This document shows, piece after piece, positions 59,570-64,000 of a stretch of DNA of 64,000 bases. Numbering within the stretch: the stretch's first letter is position 1; each line of letters begins with the position of its first letter. The stretch spans positions 186,001 through 250,000 of the forward strand of contig CP069300.1 in assembly GCA_016839165.1 (NCBI GenBank), in the 5' to 3' direction. The notes beneath the pieces were generated by a model, which saw only the letters and a program-made list of their open reading frames with translations, searched no databases and was not told the origin of the DNA. This DNA is from Bradyrhizobium sp. PSBB068 (GTDB taxonomy: Bacteria; Pseudomonadota; Alphaproteobacteria; Rhizobiales; Xanthobacteraceae). The position numbers were made by a program, and so were the translations under genes.

Positions 59570-60343
59570 TCAGCGCGCCGCGAACGGCGCTAGCACGTCA
59601 CGGCACGCCGGTGACAGCGAGCCGGCATTGGTCGCCAGGCACTGCACGATCCGCCCGCCGCCCGGCTGGACGCCGCCGCAGATCGAGCGGACGTCGGCGC
59701 CACAGGCCGAGCGCAACACGAACAGCTCTTCGCGTGGTCGCAGTGGCCGCAGCGTGATCGCTGCCGGCGCGGCCGCCGGGGCTGCCGCCGTCGCCGCGCC
59801 TTCGGCCGGTGCGGCGCCGCCGCCACCGGCCGCCGCAACCGCCTTCTCGCAGGCCGGTGAAAGCTTCGCCTTGTTCTTCTCCAGGCATTGCAATGCAGGC
59901 GCGCCGCCGGTCGGCACCCCGGCGCAAACCTTCGGATAGTCGGAGCGGCACGCACTGCGGATCGCGGAGATTTGCGCGCTGCTCGGCTTGCCTGCGGCGG
60001 CAGCTTTCGGTGCTGCCGTCTCCGCGGGCTTGGCCGCGGTGGTCGCGGGCGCCGCATCAGTCTTGGCTGCCGCAGGCGCGGCGGCCGGCGCTTCCACGGC
60101 CTTCACCGCGCTGGCACAGGCCGGGGCAAGGCTTGCCATGTTCTTCTGCAGGCATTGCAGCGACGCCTCACCGCCCGGTGGCACGCTCGAGCAATGTGCG
60201 ATGTAGTCGTTGCGGCATTGCGACTTGATGGCGTCGCGCTGGGCCTGGGTCGGCGCCTGCGACAGGGCCGGCGCGGTGCTGATGAATGTCGCGAGCCCAA
60301 GCCATGCACACAGCTTCGTTGCACGTGTCAACGCGTTGATCAT
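59570..60343 (-). CDS. Three-domain cysteine-rich repeat secreted protein
   Basis: About 257 residues from the ATG at 60343, with AGAGGAT 9 nt upstream; the frame stays open to 60502. After the signal peptide (LCAWLGLATFISTAPALS) there are three copies of the cysteine-rich repeat, ending at CLQKNMASLAPAC, CLEKNKAKLSPAC and CLATNAGSLSPAC. They are joined by Ala/Pro-rich linkers. The third copy has PGGGRIVQCL, matching the single-domain neighbour. Gene duplication followed by domain multiplication is the simple explanation. Confidence 0.85.
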   Translation of the reverse strand: MINALTRATKLCAWLGLATFISTAPALSQAPTQAQRDAIKSQCRNDYIAHCSSVPPGGEASLQCLQKNMASLAPACASAVKAVEAPAAAPAAAKTDAAPATTAAKPAETAAPKAAAAGKPSSAQISAIRSACRSDYPKVCAGVPTGGAPALQCLEKNKAKLSPACEKAVAAAGGGGAAPAEGAATAAAPAAAPAAITLRPLRPREELFVLRSACGADVRSICGGVQPGGGRIVQCLATNAGSLSPACRDVLAPFAAR

Positions 60344-60536
60344 TTGAATAAATCCTCTCGTTGCGCCGGAAGCTGCCGGCCCAACTGAACTGCGTTCTGA
60401 AATGTCTTGCTGTACGCGAGCGACATCATTTTCGCTTTCGAGTTCCGCTGCAAGCGGATTGTTGCTATGGATGAAGCAGACTGAATTTTTTGCGCCTACC
60501 ACGTTTGAATTAGGTCATTTGAACTGAGGCTCGGAA

Positions 60537-61739
60537 ATGAGGCATGCGCGCGCGTCCGCACATTTCGGTCAGAGCAATTTTGTGCGGCTGCGAAATGCGC
60601 CACTTATGCGCACGGTCTGCGCCATAGCGGCCTTCCTCAGTTTAAGTGCCTGCGAGCAAAACAGTTTTGTTCCGCCGCCGCCGCCGAAGGTCGACGTCGC
60701 GCCGCCTGTGCAGCGCGCCATCACGCGTTATCTGGACGCAACCGGAAACACTGCGCCGATCAAGACCGTCGATCTGGTCGCGCGTGTGCAGGGCTTCCTG
60801 CAGTCGATCGACTATCAGGACGGTTCGCCGGTGAAGCAGGGGACCACCCTGTTCACGATCGAGCCGGAGACCTACAAGCTGAAGCTGGAGCAGGCGCAGG
60901 CCGCCGAAGTCGGTGCGCAGGCGACGCTGAAGCAGGCGGAGCTCGACTTCAAGCGGCAGCAGGATCTGGTGCAGCGCCAGGCAGTGTCGCAGGCGACGCT
61001 GGATACTTCGACCGCGACGCGGGACAACGCCCAGGCCGGCCTGCAGCAGGCCCAGGTCAACACCAAGCTCGCTGCAGTCAATTACGGCTACACCAATGTC
61101 GCCGCGCCGTTCGACGGCATCGTCAGCAACCATCTGGTCTCGGTCGGCGAACTGGTCGGCGTGGCGTCGCCGACCCAGCTTGCCACCATCGTGCAGCTCG
61201 ATCCGATCTATGTGAATTTCAACGTCAACGAACAGGACGTGCAGCGGGTGCGGGACGAAGCGCGCCGCCGCGGCATCACGACCACCGACCTCAGGCAGCT
61301 GCCGATCGAGGTCGGGTTGCAGACCGAGACCGGTTATCCGCACAAGGGCAAGCTTGACTACATCTCGCCGACCATCAACCAGTCGACCGGAACGCTCGCC
61401 GTCCGCGGCCTGGTCCCCAATCCGGAGCGCGTGCTGCTGCCGGGTTTCTATGTCCGCGTTCGGGTGCCGATCGACAAGCAGGACAATGCGCTGCTGGTGC
61501 CGGACGTTGCGATCGGCAGCGACCAGAGCGGCCGCTACGTGCTGGTCGTCAATGCCGACAACGTGGTCGAGCAGCGCAAGGTGACGACCGGTCCGCTCGA
61601 CGAGGGCCTGCGCGTCATCGAGAGCGGGCTGAAGGCGGACGATCGCGTCGTGACCGCCGGGCTGCTGCGCGCGATCCCCGGCCAGAAGGTCGATCCGCAG
61701 ATGCAGAAGGGCGACGCGACGCCGGCCGCGGCCAAGTGA
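60537..61739 (+). CDS. RND efflux periplasmic adaptor (HlyD/AcrA family) lipoprotein
   Basis: Up to 400 residues. The ATG at 60537 has GAGG upstream, but the lipobox (AIAAFLSLSAC) fits better with a start at 60606. The adaptor plan is clear: VDLVARVQGFLQSIDYQDGS (lipoyl half), a long alpha-helical hairpin (about residues 120-190), TNVAAPFDGIVSNHLVSVGE (second lipoyl half) and membrane-proximal beta domain. It links an inner-membrane RND pump to an outer-membrane channel. The pump gene follows after 10 bp; no TolC-like gene is in view. Confidence 0.92.
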   Translation: MRHARASAHFGQSNFVRLRNAPLMRTVCAIAAFLSLSACEQNSFVPPPPPKVDVAPPVQRAITRYLDATGNTAPIKTVDLVARVQGFLQSIDYQDGSPVKQGTTLFTIEPETYKLKLEQAQAAEVGAQATLKQAELDFKRQQDLVQRQAVSQATLDTSTATRDNAQAGLQQAQVNTKLAAVNYGYTNVAAPFDGIVSNHLVSVGELVGVASPTQLATIVQLDPIYVNFNVNEQDVQRVRDEARRRGITTTDLRQLPIEVGLQTETGYPHKGKLDYISPTINQSTGTLAVRGLVPNPERVLLPGFYVRVRVPIDKQDNALLVPDVAIGSDQSGRYVLVVNADNVVEQRKVTTGPLDEGLRVIESGLKADDRVVTAGLLRAIPGQKVDPQMQKGDATPAAAK

Positions 61740-61749
61740 GGGGCGCGCC

Positions 61750-64000
61750 ATGATCTCGAAATTCTTCATCGAGCGGCCGGTCCTGTCCAACGTCATCGCG
61801 ATCCTGATGATCCTGATCGGCGGCGTCGCGCTGTTCAATCTCGCGGTCGCGCAATATCCCGACGTGGTACCGCCCACCGTGCAGGTGACGACGCGCTATC
61901 CCGGCGCATCGGCAAAGACCGTGATCGACACCGTGGCGCTGCCGATCGAGCAGCAGGTCAACGGCGTCGAGGACATGCTCTACATGCAGTCCTACAGCGG
62001 CGCCGACGGCACCTACACGCTGACCGTGACCTTCAAGATCGGCACCGACCTCAACTTCGCGCAGGTGCTGGTGCAGAACCGCGTCTCCTCGGCGCTGTCG
62101 CAACTGCCGACCGCGGTGCAGAACCAGGGCGTCACGGTGCAGAAGCGGTCGACCTCGATCCTGCTGTTCGTGACGCTGACCTCGCCGAACAAGACCTACG
62201 ACAGCCTGTTCCTGTCGAACTACGCCACCATCAACATCCGCGACGAGCTGTCCCGCCTGCCGGGCGTCGGCAACGTCACCGTGTTCGGCGCCGGGCAATA
62301 TTCGATGCGGGTCTGGCTCGATCCGAACAAGCTGCAGGCACGCGGGCTGATGCCGCAGGACGTGATCCAGGCGATCCAGCAGCAGAGCCAGCAGGTCACA
62401 GCCGGCCAGGTCGGCGCGCCGCCGGCGCCGCAGGGGCAGGCGTTCCAGTACACGCTGAACGTCAACGGCCGGCTCGACGACGCGAGCCAGTTCGAGAACA
62501 TCATCGTCAAGACCGGCAATGTCGGCGACGTCATCCGGGTCCGCGATCTCGGCTCGGTCGAGCTCGGCGCGCAGACCTACAGCCAGGTGTTCTCGCTCAA
62601 CCAGAAGCCGGCCACCGGCATCGGCGTGTTCCTGTCGCCGGGCGCCAACGCACTGCAGGTCGAGAAGGAAGTGCAGAAGAAGGTGGCGCAGCTCGCCAAG
62701 CAGTTCCCGCAGGACATCAAATACGACACGCCGTTCGACACCACCAAATTCGTCCAGGCCTCGATCGACGAGGTCTACCGGACGCTGATCGAGGCCGGCC
62801 TCCTGGTGCTGGTCGTGATCCTTGTGTTCCTGCAGGATTGGCGGGCGATGCTGGTGCCGGCGACCACCGTGCCGGTCACCATCATCGGGGCGTTCGCGGC
62901 GATGGCCGCGCTCGGCTTCACCATCAATTTGTCGACGCTGTTTGCGATCGTGCTGGCGATCGGCATCGTGGTCGACGACGCCATCGTCGTGGTCGAAGGC
63001 GCCGCGCACAATATCGAGCAGGGCATGTCCGGCCATGACGCCGCGATCAAGGCGATGGACGAATTGTTCGCGCCGATCGTCGGCATCACGCTGGTGCTGA
63101 TCTCGGTGTTCCTGCCGGCGGCGTTCCTGCCGGGGCTGACCGGCCGGATGTACGCGCAATTCGCCTTGGTGATCGCGGCGACCGCGCTGCTCAGCGCCGT
63201 CAATGCCGCGACCCTGAAGCCGACGCAGTGTGCGTTGTGGCTGCGTCCGCCGGTGCCGCCCGAGCAGCGCAACTTCTTCTACCGCGGCTTCAACGCAGTC
63301 TATGATCGGGTGGAACGGGGCTACACGCGGATCATCGGTGGCATTGCCGCCCACGCCAAGACCTCGGTCCTCGTTGCGCTGGTCCTGATCGGAATTGCCG
63401 GCTACGGGCTGTCGCGGGTGCCGACCGGCTTCATCCCGATCGAGGACCAGGGGTATCTGCTGGCCGCCGTGCAGTTGCCCGACGGCGCCGCGATCGATCG
63501 CACCCAGCAGGTGCTCGACAGGGTCACCGAGATCGCCCGCAAGACGCCGGGGGTCGAGCAGGTGGTTTCCATCGCCGGCATCTCCGCGCTCGACAATTCG
63601 TCGAGCCTTGCCAATGCCGGCGTCGCCTATGTGATCCTGAAGGACTGGGGCTCGCGCGGCCCGGGCGAGGATCTGCGCTCGCTGGTCTACGGCCTCAACG
63701 ACCGGCTTGCGGTGATCCCGGAGGCGCGCATTTTGGTCATCCCGCCGCCGCCGATCCAGGGCATCGGCAATGCCGCCGGCTTTGCCATGCAGGTGCAGCT
63801 GCGCGACGGCAACGCCGACTACGGCAAGCTGCAGGCGGTCACCGGCGCCGTCGTCAGCAATGCGCAGACGCAAAGCGCGCTGCAGCGGGTGCAGTCGTCG
63901 TTCCGCTCGATGGTGCCGCAGTTCGACGTCCAGGTCGATCGCGTCAAGACCGAGACCCTGCACGTCACCACCGACCAGATCTTCTCGACCCTGTCGTCCT
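61750..64000 (+). CDS. RND multidrug efflux pump, HAE1 family (runs off right edge)
   Basis: 750 residues are visible from the ATG at 61750, preceded by GAGGGG. It starts ISKFFIERPVLSNVIAILMI, has the porter-domain features YPGASAKTVIDTVALPIEQQ and LSRLPGVGNVTVFGAGQYSM, and the membrane proton relay AIGIVVDDAIVVVEG with the two Asp residues known from AcrB. HAE1 pumps export drugs, solvents and other amphiphiles with proton antiport. The end lies outside the window. Confidence 0.95.
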   Translation, partial: MISKFFIERPVLSNVIAILMILIGGVALFNLAVAQYPDVVPPTVQVTTRYPGASAKTVIDTVALPIEQQVNGVEDMLYMQSYSGADGTYTLTVTFKIGTDLNFAQVLVQNRVSSALSQLPTAVQNQGVTVQKRSTSILLFVTLTSPNKTYDSLFLSNYATINIRDELSRLPGVGNVTVFGAGQYSMRVWLDPNKLQARGLMPQDVIQAIQQQSQQVTAGQVGAPPAPQGQAFQYTLNVNGRLDDASQFENIIVKTGNVGDVIRVRDLGSVELGAQTYSQVFSLNQKPATGIGVFLSPGANALQVEKEVQKKVAQLAKQFPQDIKYDTPFDTTKFVQASIDEVYRTLIEAGLLVLVVILVFLQDWRAMLVPATTVPVTIIGAFAAMAALGFTINLSTLFAIVLAIGIVVDDAIVVVEGAAHNIEQGMSGHDAAIKAMDELFAPIVGITLVLISVFLPAAFLPGLTGRMYAQFALVIAATALLSAVNAATLKPTQCALWLRPPVPPEQRNFFYRGFNAVYDRVERGYTRIIGGIAAHAKTSVLVALVLIGIAGYGLSRVPTGFIPIEDQGYLLAAVQLPDGAAIDRTQQVLDRVTEIARKTPGVEQVVSIAGISALDNSSSLANAGVAYVILKDWGSRGPGEDLRSLVYGLNDRLAVIPEARILVIPPPPIQGIGNAAGFAMQVQLRDGNADYGKLQAVTGAVVSNAQTQSALQRVQSSFRSMVPQFDVQVDRVKTETLHVTTDQIFSTLSS

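Noticed and set aside
61615..63963. 782-codon minus-strand open frame opposite the RND pump
   Set aside because: It is His/Arg/Asp-rich with no family motifs, while the plus strand encodes a textbook RND pump with its proton-relay Asp pair.

Overview
The window is GC-rich (about 65%), densely packed DNA from an alphaproteobacterial chromosome. Protein content, codon use and several families of intergenic palindromic repeats all fit Bradyrhizobium or a close relative; this is inference, since no rRNA or other taxonomic marker is present. There is no phage, transposase, CRISPR array or plasmid function. One tRNA gene, tRNA-Arg(CCT), is present.

Layout. 1-5560 (minus): a cytochrome bo3-type ubiquinol oxidase operon cyoABCD, followed by a SURF1 assembly factor and the 5' end of a RegB/ActS-type redox histidine kinase that runs off the left edge. 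5732-11058: an MFS transporter, an outer-membrane MetA-type protein, a small cytochrome c, an M48 lipoprotein protease with a C-terminal LysM-like segment, and a secreted SNase-like protein. 11482-18972: one very large gene (about 2,500 aa) for a presumed surface or secreted protein, with two duplicated Gly-rich/beta-strand modules and an exact array of seven 312-bp Ig-like repeats. 19129-27586: two convergent transcription units that look like one acyl-CoA catabolic island (periplasmic binding protein, two enoyl-CoA hydratase-fold enzymes, VOC protein, ADP-forming acyl-CoA synthetase, two acyl-CoA dehydrogenases). 27961-34451: a lactonase-like MBL hydrolase, SDR, stress membrane protein, YidB-like protein, ketopantoate reductase-like enzyme, small secreted proteins and a LuxR-type regulator. 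34549-38092: a TetR/Baeyer-Villiger-type monooxygenase divergent pair around a clear palindrome, tRNA-Arg and a TPR protein. 38332-46985: aspartase, a di-heme cytochrome resembling rubber oxygenases, hydrolase, SDR, second ketopantoate reductase-like enzyme, enoyl-CoA hydratase. 47049-52289: LysR plus FAD oxidoreductase divergent pair, then a NitT/TauT-type ABC importer. 52483-58871: a gentisate-centred aromatic degradation cluster with its own MarR regulator. 58987-64000: small cysteine-rich secreted proteins and an RND efflux adaptor/pump pair that runs off the right edge.

How the genes fit together. In the aromatic cluster, a 3-hydroxybenzoate 6-hydroxylase-like enzyme and a CoA route (aryl-CoA ligase plus a salicylyl-CoA 5-hydroxylase-like monooxygenase) both appear to lead to gentisate, which gentisate dioxygenase and a zeta-GST isomerase then process. 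A near-identical palindrome (consensus ATTG-N2-AGTRTACT-N2-CAAT) lies both in the gdo/isomerase divergent promoter and in front of the CoA-route operon, and is the best candidate for the MarR operator. The most unusual single object is the giant repeat protein at 11482-18972. The least explained metabolic unit is the acyl-CoA island at 19129-27586.
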